A stretch of DNA of 64,000 bases from Caldimonas brevitalea. Lineage in GTDB: Bacteria; Pseudomonadota; Gammaproteobacteria; Burkholderiales; Burkholderiaceae_C. The notes under the pieces were generated by a model, which ran no database searches, was not told the origin of the DNA, and saw only the letters and a program-made list of their open reading frames with translations. Shown here in pieces: positions 27,643 to 37,319 of this stretch. The stretch is taken from positions 4,402,001 to 4,466,000 of the forward strand of contig NZ_CP011371.1 of assembly GCF_001017435.1 (NCBI RefSeq), written 5' to 3'. A program made the position numbers and the translations under genes. Positions within the stretch are counted from its first letter, which is position 1. Each line of letters begins with the position of its first letter.

Positions 27643-27670
27643 GTTTTCGGCGTGGCGTGAAAGATCTTGA
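27643..27670 (-). promoter_or_regulatory. Sigma28 (FliA)-like promoter for the GAF gene
   Basis: On the minus strand TCAAG (27670-27666) is followed after exactly 14 bases by GCCGAAAAC (27651-27643). This matches the FliA pattern TAAAG-N14-GCCGATAA in spacing and in the GCCG core. The downstream leader to the GAF start is about 150 bases and contains no other gene. Confidence 0.45.
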
Positions 27671-27725
27671 GCAAATAAGTCACGCCGGCGGCGCCGTCCT
27701 GGCCTCCGGAGGCAGGGGGAAACCC

Positions 27726-28349
27726 TCAGGCGATGCTGAACGAGCCGATGCCGGTTCGCGTGTCGATGAAAGGCCGGGCCACCACACCTTCGAGCACGCC
27801 GAGGTAGTAGTGCAGCGGCGGCGTGCGCTTGCCGGGCTGCTTGGCTAGGTCGTCCCACCGCCGCAGTTGCAGCGTGGCGACGGCATGCGGCCCGGTCTCG
27901 AAGGTCAGCGCCTCGTCAAGGCTCATCGGCCCGCCCTGCAGCAAGAGCGAGTGCGCCGACGCCGCGCTGAGGCCGGCCTGGTAGCCGGGGTCGCGCGCGC
28001 AAAGATAACGCTTGGCCTGCACATGCAGGCGGATCGGCTCGGTGACCTGCGGGCCGAAGTCGGCCCGCAACAGCGTCAGGGCGCGGACCTCGTGCTGGTC
28101 GTCCTCATGGTCGGCGGCCGGCGTCTCGTCCATCAAATGGCCCAGGTCGTGGAGAAAGGCGGCGGCGACGAGTGTCTCGTCGGCCTCCGCCCACTCCGCC
28201 AGTTGCGCACACTGCAGTGCGTGGTCGAGCGCGGTGACCGCCTCGGCGTGTGCGCCGCTATAGAGACGCTGGCCGCGGGTCAGGAACAGATGCTCGATCT
28301 GGGCCAGCACCGGCCGGTCTTCGAGAGCGTCGTCATCAAGGGCTTCCAT
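27726..28349 (-). CDS. HD-domain phosphonate-operon protein (PhnZ-like)
   Basis: This 207-residue HD-domain protein belongs to the family found in phosphonate degradation operons. The family includes PhnZ, a mixed-valent di-iron oxygenase that cleaves 2-amino-1-hydroxyethylphosphonate. Metal ligands are seen in AAFLHDLGHLMDE (His-Asp) together with upstream and downstream His residues (SGAHAEAV, ADHEDDQHEV). No PhnY partner gene is in the window, so the substrate is uncertain. AAGGAGT is well placed before the ATG at 28349. It is the last gene of the leftward phnC-D-E unit. Confidence 0.85.
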   Translation of the reverse strand: MEALDDDALEDRPVLAQIEHLFLTRGQRLYSGAHAEAVTALDHALQCAQLAEWAEADETLVAAAFLHDLGHLMDETPAADHEDDQHEVRALTLLRADFGPQVTEPIRLHVQAKRYLCARDPGYQAGLSAASAHSLLLQGGPMSLDEALTFETGPHAVATLQLRRWDDLAKQPGKRTPPLHYYLGVLEGVVARPFIDTRTGIGSFSIA

Positions 28350-28403
28350 CGGGGACTCCTTTCGGCTCTGTTCAACACAGCCGCACCGCCCGGGTGCGGC
28401 CGC

Positions 28404-29219
28404 TCACATCAACCGTTTGCGCAAGGCCGACGACAGCACGTCGATGATCGACACGGACACGACCAGCATCGCCAACACCGCCGCCGTCTCGGCATACTGG
28501 AAGCCGCGGATCACCTCCCACAGCACCATGCCGATGCCGCCCGCGCCGACCATGCCGACGACCGAGGCCGACCGCACATTGGCCTCGAAGCGGTACAGCG
28601 AATACGAGATCCACAATGGCGCCACCTGCGGCAACACGCCGTAGGCGATCTCCTCCAGCGGGTGCGCGCCGCTGGCCCGGATGCCTTCGACCGGCTGCGG
28701 GTCGATCGCTTCCACCGCCTCCGAGAACAACTTGGCCAGGCTGCCAGTGGTGTGGACCCACAAGGCCAGCACGCCGGCGAACGGGCCCAGGCCGACCGCG
28801 ACCACGAACAGCAGGGCGAACACCATCTCGTTGATGGCACGGCAGCCGTCGAGCAGCCGCCGCACCGGCTGATGGAGCCACCACGGTGTGATGTTGGACG
28901 ACGCGAGCAAACCGAGCGGCACCGAGCACACGATTGCGAGCGCGGTGCCCCACAGCGCGATCTGCAGGGTGACGATCAACTCGCTGGCGTAGTACTTCCA
29001 CTCGCGGAAGCTGGGCGGGAAGAAGCCGACCAGGTATTCGGTGACGTTGCCGGCGTCGCGGAACAAGTCGAGCGGGCGCATGTCGGCGCCCTTCCACGAC
29101 CCTGCCAGCAAGGCCAGCAACAGGCCCCACAGCAGCAAGCGCCCGGTGGACGCCTGCGCCGCGCGCGGGGCGGCCGGCGGCGGGCTGCCGCTCAAACGCT
29201 GGGTCAGCGTGTCGGACAT
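28404..29219 (-). CDS. phnE: Phosphonate ABC transporter permease PhnE
   Basis: This 271-residue inner-membrane permease has about six hydrophobic segments. The EAA-type cytoplasmic loop is around [20 protein letters not shown], which contacts PhnC; the later segment [17 protein letters not shown] is typical of PhnE. It lies 15 bases after phnD and 54 bases before the HD gene. Confidence 0.94.
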   Translation of the reverse strand: MSDTLTQRLSGSPPPAAPRAAQASTGRLLLWGLLLALLAGSWKGADMRPLDLFRDAGNVTEYLVGFFPPSFREWKYYASELIVTLQIALWGTALAIVCSVPLGLLASSNITPWWLHQPVRRLLDGCRAINEMVFALLFVVAVGLGPFAGVLALWVHTTGSLAKLFSEAVEAIDPQPVEGIRASGAHPLEEIAYGVLPQVAPLWISYSLYRFEANVRSASVVGMVGAGGIGMVLWEVIRGFQYAETAAVLAMLVVSVSIIDVLSSALRKRLM

Positions 29220-29234
29220 GGTGCGCCGATCCGA

Positions 29235-30206
29235 TTATTTGGCGCTCGCCAGCAGCTTCTGCAGCTCGGCGAGGCGGGCGTCGATGTCCTGCAGCCGCCG
29301 ACGCTTCTCGTCGGCCGACAACGTGGTGTCGGACTCGGCCTTGGCGCGGTCGCGGGCCAGCTCGAGCTGCCGGATCGGCAGCAGCTGCTGGTTGTCCGAG
29401 GCGACGAAGCCGGCGAAGGTCAGCGTCTTGAGGATCTCCTTTTCGCGTGCGTCGCGGCCGTAGCCGAGCAGGAAGTCGCGCACTTTCTGACGCGCCGCAG
29501 CGTCCAGATCCTTGCGCCACACCATCGGGTCGCTCGCGATCAACGGCGAGCGCCACACCTCGCGCAGCAGGGCATGACGTTCCGGCTGCTTGATCTTCAT
29601 GCGGTCGACACCGTCGCTGGCGACCGTGGCCACGTCGACCTGCTTGCTCGCCACCGCGAGGATGTTGGTTTCGTGGTTGGCGCGCACGGTGCGCTTGAAG
29701 TCCTTCACCGGATCGACCTGGTTCTGCGCGAAGGCGTAATAGCCCGGCACCAGCGAGCCCGAAGTGGAATTCGGGTCACCGAAACCCAGGGACAGCTCCG
29801 CACGGCGCTTGAGCACGTCGTCGAGCGACTTCAGCGGGCTGTCCTTGTGCACCAACATCAGGCTCCAGTAGCCGCCGGCGCCGTCGGCCTGCGTCACTTT
29901 GGCGAACACCTCACCGCCGGCCCGGTCCACCGCTTCCAGCGCCGACTTGTTGCCCATCCAGGCGACCTGCACCTTGTTGAAGCGCATCGCTTCGATCACG
30001 CCGGCGTAATCGGGCGCGAAGAAAGCGTTGACCTTCAGGCCGGTGGCCTTTTGCATGTCTTCGAGCAGCGGCTGCCATGCGCTCTTCAGGTTCTGCGACG
30101 ACTCGGTGGAGATGAAACCGAAGTTGAGGGTCTGGGTCTGCGCGACGGCGCAGGGGCCGAGCAGGCCGAGGGCCAGCGCAGCGAGGGACAAATGACGGCG
30201 TTTCAA
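29235..30206 (-). CDS. phnD: Phosphonate ABC transporter substrate-binding protein PhnD (TTG start)
   Basis: This 323-residue periplasmic binding protein has a signal peptide MKRRHLSLAALALGLLG ending near AVAQ, then the mature start TLNFGFISTES. PhnD features include YAGVIEAMRFNKVQVAWMG and FGDPNSTSGSLVPGYY. No ATG or GTG fits; TTG at 30206 lies 6 bases after a good CAGGAG and gives a perfect signal peptide, so TTG is taken as the start. The C terminus is a charged helical region rich in Lys and Arg. It sits between phnC and phnE. Confidence 0.93.
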   Translation of the reverse strand: MKRRHLSLAALALGLLGPCAVAQTQTLNFGFISTESSQNLKSAWQPLLEDMQKATGLKVNAFFAPDYAGVIEAMRFNKVQVAWMGNKSALEAVDRAGGEVFAKVTQADGAGGYWSLMLVHKDSPLKSLDDVLKRRAELSLGFGDPNSTSGSLVPGYYAFAQNQVDPVKDFKRTVRANHETNILAVASKQVDVATVASDGVDRMKIKQPERHALLREVWRSPLIASDPMVWRKDLDAAARQKVRDFLLGYGRDAREKEILKTLTFAGFVASDNQQLLPIRQLELARDRAKAESDTTLSADEKRRRLQDIDARLAELQKLLASAK

Positions 30207-30265
30207 GGGAAGCTCCTGGCGGAAACGGGACAAAAGGGGTACGGCGAGCACACGGCGCAACGGGG

Positions 30266-31114
30266 TCACGCAAGCTGCAGTGCCGGCTGTGGGGCGGCGG
30301 TTCGGGGCGACGGGGCGACACTGCCCGACAAGGCGTGCTCGAACAATTCGTCGCTCTGCGTGCCGTAGAGGTCTTTCAGGCGCTCGCGTGTCAGCGAACG
30401 GGTCGGGCCGTCGTACACCACCTCGCCGTGCCGCAGCGCGACGGTGCGCGGGCAATAGGCGAAGGCGTAGTCGACCTGGTGCAGCGAGACCAGCACGGTG
30501 ACACCCTGCTCGCGGTTCAGCTCGGCCAGCAGCTCCATCACGCGGCGGCTCGATTCCGGATCGAGCGAGGCGATCGGCTCGTCGGCCAGGATCACCTGGG
30601 CCCGCTGCACGATGGCCCTCGAGATCGCGGCCCGCTGCTGCTGACCGCCCGACAGCGTGGAGGCACGTTGCCAGGCCCGCTCGGCCATGCCCACCCGCTG
30701 CAAGGCCTGCAAGGCCGACGCCAGCTCGGCCGGCGGGAACCGGCCCAGCAGCGTGCGCCATAGCGGCAGGCGGTGGAAGGCGCCGGTGAGCACGTTGTGC
30801 AACACGGGCAGACGGTCGACCAGGTTGAACTGCTGGAAGATGGTGGCCACCGTGCTGCGGATGCTGCGGGCCTGGCGATCGAGCCGGCCGCCCTGCTGCA
30901 CCAGCCGGCCCAGCATCGTGATCTCGGAGTGACTGCCGGCATCGGCGCGGTGCAAGCCCGAGAGGTGGCGCAGCAAGGTGGACTTGCCGGAGCCCGAGGC
31001 GCCCAGCAGGGCCACCATCTCGCCCTGCCGCACCGTCAGGTCCACGCCCTTGAGCGCGCAACAGTCGCCGAAGGTCTTGCGCAAACCGCGCACCTCGATC
31101 ACCGGGTCGGACAT
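30266..31114 (-). CDS. phnC: Phosphonate ABC transporter ATP-binding protein PhnC
   Basis: This 282-residue ATPase energises phosphonate uptake. Walker A is GASGSGKST, the family insertion [14 protein letters not shown] is present, the signature is LSGGQQQR, Walker B is [12 protein letters not shown], and the switch His is in [12 protein letters not shown] 31114 (MSDPVIEV) follows CAGGAGA; the frame is open to 31159. It heads the unit phnC-phnD-phnE-HD. The predicted PhnF operator is 40 bases upstream. Confidence 0.95.
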   Translation of the reverse strand: MSDPVIEVRGLRKTFGDCCALKGVDLTVRQGEMVALLGASGSGKSTLLRHLSGLHRADAGSHSEITMLGRLVQQGGRLDRQARSIRSTVATIFQQFNLVDRLPVLHNVLTGAFHRLPLWRTLLGRFPPAELASALQALQRVGMAERAWQRASTLSGGQQQRAAISRAIVQRAQVILADEPIASLDPESSRRVMELLAELNREQGVTVLVSLHQVDYAFAYCPRTVALRHGEVVYDGPTRSLTRERLKDLYGTQSDELFEHALSGSVAPSPRTAAPQPALQLA

Positions 31115-31154
31115 GGACGTCTCCTGAGTTTGGTTGATCTGTGTGATGCCCAGC

Positions 31155-31164
31155 ATCATCTAGA
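31155..31164. promoter_or_regulatory. Probable PhnF operator between phnC and the HAD gene
   Basis: TCATCTAGAC is identical to the core of the palindrome in the phnF/phnG region. The longer context ATCTAGACCA also resembles the TATAGACCA half of the mycobacterial PhnF site. It lies 40 bases from the phnC start and 39 bases from the start of the divergent HAD gene, so one site could control both. Confidence 0.5.
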
Positions 31165-31203
31165 CCACTCGTGACTGCGCGGTGAACCGCTCGTGACGCC
31201 CCG

Positions 31204-32202
31204 ATGACAGCTTCGCCGGCTCGGCACGGGAATGGGGCTTGCCCGCCGACGGACATGCCGTCCCTGCTTCGACGCGCGCTGGCCCCTCGACCGGCCCTGC
31301 CCGGTTGGGAAACGCTGCACGACTTTGCCGACCGCTGGCGCGCCCAGCCCACCGCCGGCGTGGTCACCGATCTCGACGGCACCGCGCTGCAGGAGCGCGC
31401 AGGGCGCAGCGTCGTGCCGCGGGCCATCGCAGACGGCCTGCGGGCGGTGCACCGGGCCCACCGCCCGGTCATCATCGACACGCTGCGCTTTCCGATGTCG
31501 GTGATGCGGGAGATCGCGCCGGACTGGTTGCGCCACGCCGGGTTACCGATTCCGCTGGTGGCGATGAAGGGCAGCCAGATCGGGCAGATCACGGCTGCGG
31601 CCAGCGGCCTGCTGCGCTTCGAGGAGACCGCGGCCTATCCGCTGCAGCCTGAGGAAATCGTCGAAGTGCTCGACGGCGTGGACGGTCTGCTGCGCGACGG
31701 GGTCGACGAGCTGAGGGTGTTTTTCTATCCGCGCAACTGGCAGGTGGGCGAGCAGATCTGGACGCCGCGCCCCGCCCATCTGAGCGAGGTGCTGCAAAAA
31801 TACCCGAGCGCGTCGCGCGTCATCGCCGGTCCGCTGGCGACCCTGAGGGCCCAGCTGCTGGCGACCGAGATCTGCATGATCTTCCTGCTGATCGACGCAC
31901 CGCAGGACCGGCTGATGGCCTACCAGCACACACATCGCACCAGCTTCTTCACCCATGCGGGCGTCGACAAGCGCTCGGGCGCCGAGCATCTGGCGGCGCG
32001 GCTCGGTGTGGATCTCGCCTGCTCGGTGGGCGCCGGGGACGCCCCGCCCGACACCTTCTTGTCGGGCGTCGGGTTGGCGGTGATCGTCGGCAATGCCGAG
32101 CTGGACTACAAGGGGCTCGAGCAGACGCTGCGCTTGCCCGACCCGGCAGCCTTCGGTGCGTTGCTGGCCCGACTGAGCACGCCGGACGCGAAACGCCGTT
32201 GA
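31204..32202 (+). CDS. HAD-family hydrolase associated with the phn locus
   Basis: This protein of 332 residues, or 315 if the ATG at 31255 is used, has HAD motif I VTDLDGTAL (Asp56 nucleophile, Asp58) and a C2-type cap in the middle. Near the C terminus come the conserved Lys in GVDKRSG and the acidic motif GAGDAPPDTF. Cap type and Lys motif are like those of Cof/sucrose-phosphate phosphatase-type enzymes, which act on small phosphorylated molecules. The substrate is unknown. It shares a short divergent promoter region with phnC, so a role in handling a phosphorylated phosphonate product is plausible. Confidence 0.8.
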   Translation: MTASPARHGNGACPPTDMPSLLRRALAPRPALPGWETLHDFADRWRAQPTAGVVTDLDGTALQERAGRSVVPRAIADGLRAVHRAHRPVIIDTLRFPMSVMREIAPDWLRHAGLPIPLVAMKGSQIGQITAAASGLLRFEETAAYPLQPEEIVEVLDGVDGLLRDGVDELRVFFYPRNWQVGEQIWTPRPAHLSEVLQKYPSASRVIAGPLATLRAQLLATEICMIFLLIDAPQDRLMAYQHTHRTSFFTHAGVDKRSGAEHLAARLGVDLACSVGAGDAPPDTFLSGVGLAVIVGNAELDYKGLEQTLRLPDPAAFGALLARLSTPDAKRR

Positions 32203-32338
32203 CACGCCGAGGCGCACCGTCCCGTGCGCGCCGATGTTTCGAATCGACCGCCGATGGACACCGGGCCGCGCCTCGCTGTCACCGGCGATTCACCGAGCGC
32301 CACTACGCTGCGCCGCTGCCCCACTCTGCGAGACAGCG

Positions 32339-34102
32339 ATGCTCACGAAACACAAACGACAGTTGGCCGCCGACACCTCCCGGCGCCGCTTTATCCGCGA
32401 CCTCACCCTGGGCTCGGTGGCGCTCGGCAGCGCCCTGGGGTTGAGCGGCTGCGGCGGCGGTAACGACGACGACCCGCCGCTACCGCCTGCCGAAGGGCCG
32501 GGCTCGGTCGCCTTCCAGCATGGCGTGGCCAGTGGCGACCCCTTGTCCGACCGCGTCATCCTCTGGACTCGCGCTACGCCGGCACGCGACGAGCGCTTGA
32601 CGCTCGACTGGGAGCTGGCGACCGACGCCGAGTTCCGACAAGTGGTCGCGAGCGGCCGCGTCGACACCGATGCAAGCCGCGACTACACAGCCAAGGTCGA
32701 CGTCACCGGCCTGACGCCCCACACCACCTACCACTACCGCTTCCGCCACGGCGAGACCCGCTCCCCGGTGGGCCGCACGCGCACGCTGCCCACCGGCGAC
32801 GTGTCGCAGGTGAAGCTGGCGGTGTTCTCGTGCTCGAACTACCCCGCTGGCCATTTCAACGCCTATGCCGCCGCCGCGCGGCTCGACGATGTCGATGTGG
32901 CCGTGCATCTGGGTGACTACCTCTACGAATACGGCCGCGGCGGCTATGCCGACGACGACGCGGCCCGCCTCGGCCGTGTGTCGGAGCCGGCCCACGAGAT
33001 CGTGGTGCTGGCCGACTACCGCGCACGCCACGCGCAATACCGCAGCGACCCCGACCTGCAGGCGCTGCATGCCGCCCTCCCGATGATCGCGGTGTGGGAC
33101 GATCACGAAATCACCAACGACACCTGGCGGGACGGCGCCGAGAACCACCAGGCCCCCGCCGAAGGCGAGTTCGCCGCGCGCAAGGCCGTCGCGCTGCAGG
33201 CGTATTTCGAGTGGATGCCGGTGCGCATGCCCGACCCGGCGCAGCCCGAGCGGCTCTACCGCTCGTTCGACTTCGGCGACCTGGTGTCGCTGCACATGCT
33301 CGACACCCGCGTGATCGGCCGCGACCAGCAGCTCGAGCTGAGCCGTTACCTGAGTGTCAGCGGCGGCTTCGACGCGGCCGCCTTCCGGGCTGACGTCGGC
33401 GCCCCCGACCGCCAGTTGCTGGGGGCAGCCCAGACGCAATGGCTGCAGCAGCGTCTGCAAGCGTCCGGCGCGTTGTGGCAGGTGCTGGGGCAACAAGTGC
33501 TGATGGGCCGCATGAACATGCCCGCACCGGTCCTGTTCAACCTGATGAGCGGCGGTGCGCAGGGCCTGTCGATGGCCGACTACCTGGCGCTGGCGCACAA
33601 GGCGCGTGTCGCGCCCGGCACCTTGACGCAGCAAGAGCAGGCGGTGTTGGCGCAACCGGCGCTGCCGTACAACCTGGATGCATGGGACGGCTACCAGGCC
33701 GCGCGCGAGACGGTGCTGGGGATGGCGAGTTCGCTCGACCGCAACCTGGTGGTACTGGCTGGTGACACCCACAACGCCTGGGCCAGCAACCTGCGCACGG
33801 CGGGCGGGGCTGCGGTCGGGGTGGAGTTCGCGACGCCATCGGTCACCTCTCCGGGCTTCGAAGCCTATCTGCCCCACGTCAACCCGGCGCAACTCGCCGG
33901 TGCCCTCACGCAACTGATCGGCGACCTCGAATACGCCGACACCAGCCGACGCGGCTTTTTGGTCGTCACCGCCACCCGCGAAGAGTGCCGGGCCGACTGG
34001 CACTACGTGAGCCGCATCGATCGCCGCGACGCCACGGCCAGCCTCGGGAAAAGCCTCAAGGTCTTGCCTGGTAGCGGCCAGCGCAAGCTGGTCGAAGCCT
34101 GA
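32339..34102 (+). CDS. phoD: PhoD-type alkaline phosphatase, Tat lipoprotein
   Basis: This 587-residue phosphodiesterase/phosphomonoesterase uses calcium and iron in characterised members. Residues 14-20 SRRRFIR form a Tat motif, and LSGC with Cys38 is a lipobox, so it should be Tat-exported and membrane-anchored. A short N-terminal Ig-like domain (about 60-155) precedes the metallophosphatase domain with FSCSNYPAGHF, LGDYLYEYG, VWDDHEITND and GDTHNAW. The frame is open to 32234, but ATG 32339 fits the export signal. It adds ester phosphate scavenging to the neighbouring phosphonate system. Confidence 0.92.
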   Translation: MLTKHKRQLAADTSRRRFIRDLTLGSVALGSALGLSGCGGGNDDDPPLPPAEGPGSVAFQHGVASGDPLSDRVILWTRATPARDERLTLDWELATDAEFRQVVASGRVDTDASRDYTAKVDVTGLTPHTTYHYRFRHGETRSPVGRTRTLPTGDVSQVKLAVFSCSNYPAGHFNAYAAAARLDDVDVAVHLGDYLYEYGRGGYADDDAARLGRVSEPAHEIVVLADYRARHAQYRSDPDLQALHAALPMIAVWDDHEITNDTWRDGAENHQAPAEGEFAARKAVALQAYFEWMPVRMPDPAQPERLYRSFDFGDLVSLHMLDTRVIGRDQQLELSRYLSVSGGFDAAAFRADVGAPDRQLLGAAQTQWLQQRLQASGALWQVLGQQVLMGRMNMPAPVLFNLMSGGAQGLSMADYLALAHKARVAPGTLTQQEQAVLAQPALPYNLDAWDGYQAARETVLGMASSLDRNLVVLAGDTHNAWASNLRTAGGAAVGVEFATPSVTSPGFEAYLPHVNPAQLAGALTQLIGDLEYADTSRRGFLVVTATREECRADWHYVSRIDRRDATASLGKSLKVLPGSGQRKLVEA

Positions 34103-34187
34103 AGCCGCGCCCCTCGCGGCCACTTCGGGCGGCGGGTCGGCAACCCCGGCCCGCCGTTGCAAGCCCACCCGCCCCGACACCTCAGGC

Positions 34188-34197
34188 TGTCTAGACA
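34188..34197. promoter_or_regulatory. Perfect 10-base palindrome TGTCTAGACA
   Basis: This symmetric site has the GT-N-TA-N-AC core used by HutC-type GntR regulators and shares CTAGAC with the two phn operators. It is 391 bases upstream of the response regulator and 86 bases after phoD. Whether PhnF or another regulator binds it is unknown. Confidence 0.3.
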
Positions 34198-34433
34198 ACG
34201 CCTCGACTGCAGAGTCCGGCCTTCGCGCTCCATCACCGGCAGCGGCGGGTGCCGCCGAGACCTGGGACGGGATGACGGCAAGGACAGCGCTGTCTCACAC
34301 CGATGGCGCGGCCGGCTCTCCCTTGGACTGCATGTGCCTTGCACCTGCCACCGGTAGCCCCTACAAGCACGCGCCCTGTCGCTGGCGCCCAGCCAGGCGC
34401 GCCCGTGCATCAACACCCGCTCGGCTGCTGGCA

Positions 34434-34463
34434 GGGGCAGGGGCAGGGGCAGGGGCAGGGGCA
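34434..34463 (+). repeat. Tandem GGGGCA repeat (5 units), G-quadruplex capable
   Basis: Five perfect GGGGCA units in a row give five runs of four G separated by CA, which satisfies the pattern for an intramolecular G-quadruplex with two-base loops. The sequence is noncoding and lies 126 bases upstream of the response regulator start, on the transcribed-sense strand. Copy number could vary by slippage. Confidence 0.85.
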
Positions 34464-34588
34464 GGAACAAGCCTTGCCTCTACTGCTGCGACCCTGGTGT
34501 AGAGGTCTGCCCTCCCCCGCCGTCATCAAGATCCGGCCACCTGACTTGTCGCCGATCTTCCTGTCACCGTTCAAGCTGGAGGCTCACC

Positions 34589-36004
<1,416 letters not shown>

Positions 36005-36008
36005 CACC

Positions 36009-37286
36009 ATGACCCGTGCTGCCTCCAACTCCCATCAGCCCATGCCGAGCGAAAGCCAGCTCGACAGCACCATCGCCCTGCTGGCCAACCCCTACAGCTT
36101 CATCACCGAGCGGTGCAACCGCCACGGCAGCGAGCTGTTCACCGCCCGCATCATGCTGCAGCCCACCATTTGCATGAGCGGCCCACGGGCGGCCCAGTTG
36201 TTTTACGACGCGCGGCGCTTCACCCGGGTGTCGGCTGCGCCCGAGCCCCTGCGTGCCACCTTGTTCGGCGACGGCGGCGTGCAGACGCTGGACGGCGAGC
36301 CGCACAAGATACGCAAAGGCCTGTTCATGGCCGTGCTCGGCCCCGATCGGGTAGCCGCGCTGGCCGATCGATGCGCTCAGGAGTGGCATCGGCACGCCGA
36401 GGCATGGGCCCGGCAAGGCGGACAGGTGGTGCTGTATCCGGCGCTGCACACCTTGTTGACCGCGGCGGTGTGTGACTGGGCCGGCGTGCCGGTGCCGCCC
36501 GACGAACTGCCCACCCGCGCCGAGCAGCTCACCGCGCTGTTCGACCGGGCTGCGGCCAAAGGCGCCGGGCATCTGCAATCGCGCCGTGCGCGCAAGCACG
36601 CCGAGGACTGGATCAGTGGCTTGATCGAAGACATACGGGGCGGCCGCCTCGAGACACCGCCTGACAGTGCCGCCGCACGGGTGGCCCAACACCGCGATGC
36701 CGACGGCAGCCTGATGCCGCCGCGCGTGGCGGCGGTCGAACTGCTCAACGTGCTGCGGCCGACGGTGGCGGTGTCGGTCTTCATCGTGCAGGCGGCCCAT
36801 GCGCTGCACGTCTACCCGGAGTGCCGACTGCCGCTGCAGAAGGCCGAACCCGGCTACGCGGACGCCTTCGTCGACGAGGTGCGTCGCTACTATCCCTTCT
36901 TTCCGGCGGTGGTCGCGCGGGTGCGCGACGATTTCGAGTGGGAGGGCTATCACTTCCCCAAGGGCCGCCGGGTCATGCTCGACCTGCACGGCACCAACCG
37001 CGACCCACGCGCTTGGCGAGACCCCGATGTGTTCCGGCCCGAGCGCTTCCGTGACACGCCGCCGGGCCTGTACAACTTCATTCCGCAAGGCGGCGACGTG
37101 GCGGCCACGCACCACCGCTGCCCGGGCGAAGGCGTGGCCAAGGCGTTGACGAAAGTGGCGCTCGACTTTCTGGTGCAGCGCTTGCGCTATCGGGTGCCGG
37201 AGCAGGACCTGCGGCTGAACCTCAAACGCCTGCCCTGCATCCCTCACGACGGTTTCGTGATCGAGGCGGTCGAGTTGCTGGCGTGA
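36009..37286 (+). CDS. CYP152-family cytochrome P450 peroxygenase (fatty acid hydroxylase)
   Basis: This 425-residue P450 resembles the hydrogen-peroxide-using fatty acid alpha/beta-hydroxylases of Bacillus and Sphingomonas. The distal-helix Arg-Pro pair (Arg250-Pro251 in NVLRPTVAV) replaces the acid-alcohol pair of ordinary P450s and binds the substrate carboxylate. The heme ligand is Cys371 in HHRCPGE. The 121-residue spacing between them equals that of Arg242 and Cys363 in P450 BSbeta. No redox partner gene is adjacent, consistent with peroxide use. The gene follows the response regulator by 4 bases and must be co-transcribed. Confidence 0.93.
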   Translation: MTRAASNSHQPMPSESQLDSTIALLANPYSFITERCNRHGSELFTARIMLQPTICMSGPRAAQLFYDARRFTRVSAAPEPLRATLFGDGGVQTLDGEPHKIRKGLFMAVLGPDRVAALADRCAQEWHRHAEAWARQGGQVVLYPALHTLLTAAVCDWAGVPVPPDELPTRAEQLTALFDRAAAKGAGHLQSRRARKHAEDWISGLIEDIRGGRLETPPDSAAARVAQHRDADGSLMPPRVAAVELLNVLRPTVAVSVFIVQAAHALHVYPECRLPLQKAEPGYADAFVDEVRRYYPFFPAVVARVRDDFEWEGYHFPKGRRVMLDLHGTNRDPRAWRDPDVFRPERFRDTPPGLYNFIPQGGDVAATHHRCPGEGVAKALTKVALDFLVQRLRYRVPEQDLRLNLKRLPCIPHDGFVIEAVELLA

Positions 37287-37319
37287 ACAGCGCGGCCGCC
37301 GAGGGCGGGAGCGGCCAGG

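Larger units (their letters stand above)
34103..34588. other. 486-base intergenic region with palindrome and G-rich repeat
   Basis: No gene is supported here. The region holds the palindrome TGTCTAGACA at 34188-34197 and a five-unit GGGGCA repeat at 34434-34463, and ends with GGAGG, the ribosome site of the response regulator. It must contain the promoter for the regulator/P450 pair, but no clear -35/-10 was found. Confidence 0.6.

Noticed and set aside
27702..27713. Palindrome GCCTCCGGAGGC after the HD gene as a terminator
   Set aside because: There is no loop to speak of and no T run on either strand.
27867..30368. Open frame of 833 codons on the plus strand across the HD, phnE and phnD genes
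   Set aside because: It crosses three recognised genes on the other strand and has no family motif.
34333..34350. Possible sigma54 promoter (GG-N10-GC) near the phoD/regulator gap
   Set aside because: The TTGC half of the consensus is missing and it would point away from the regulator gene.
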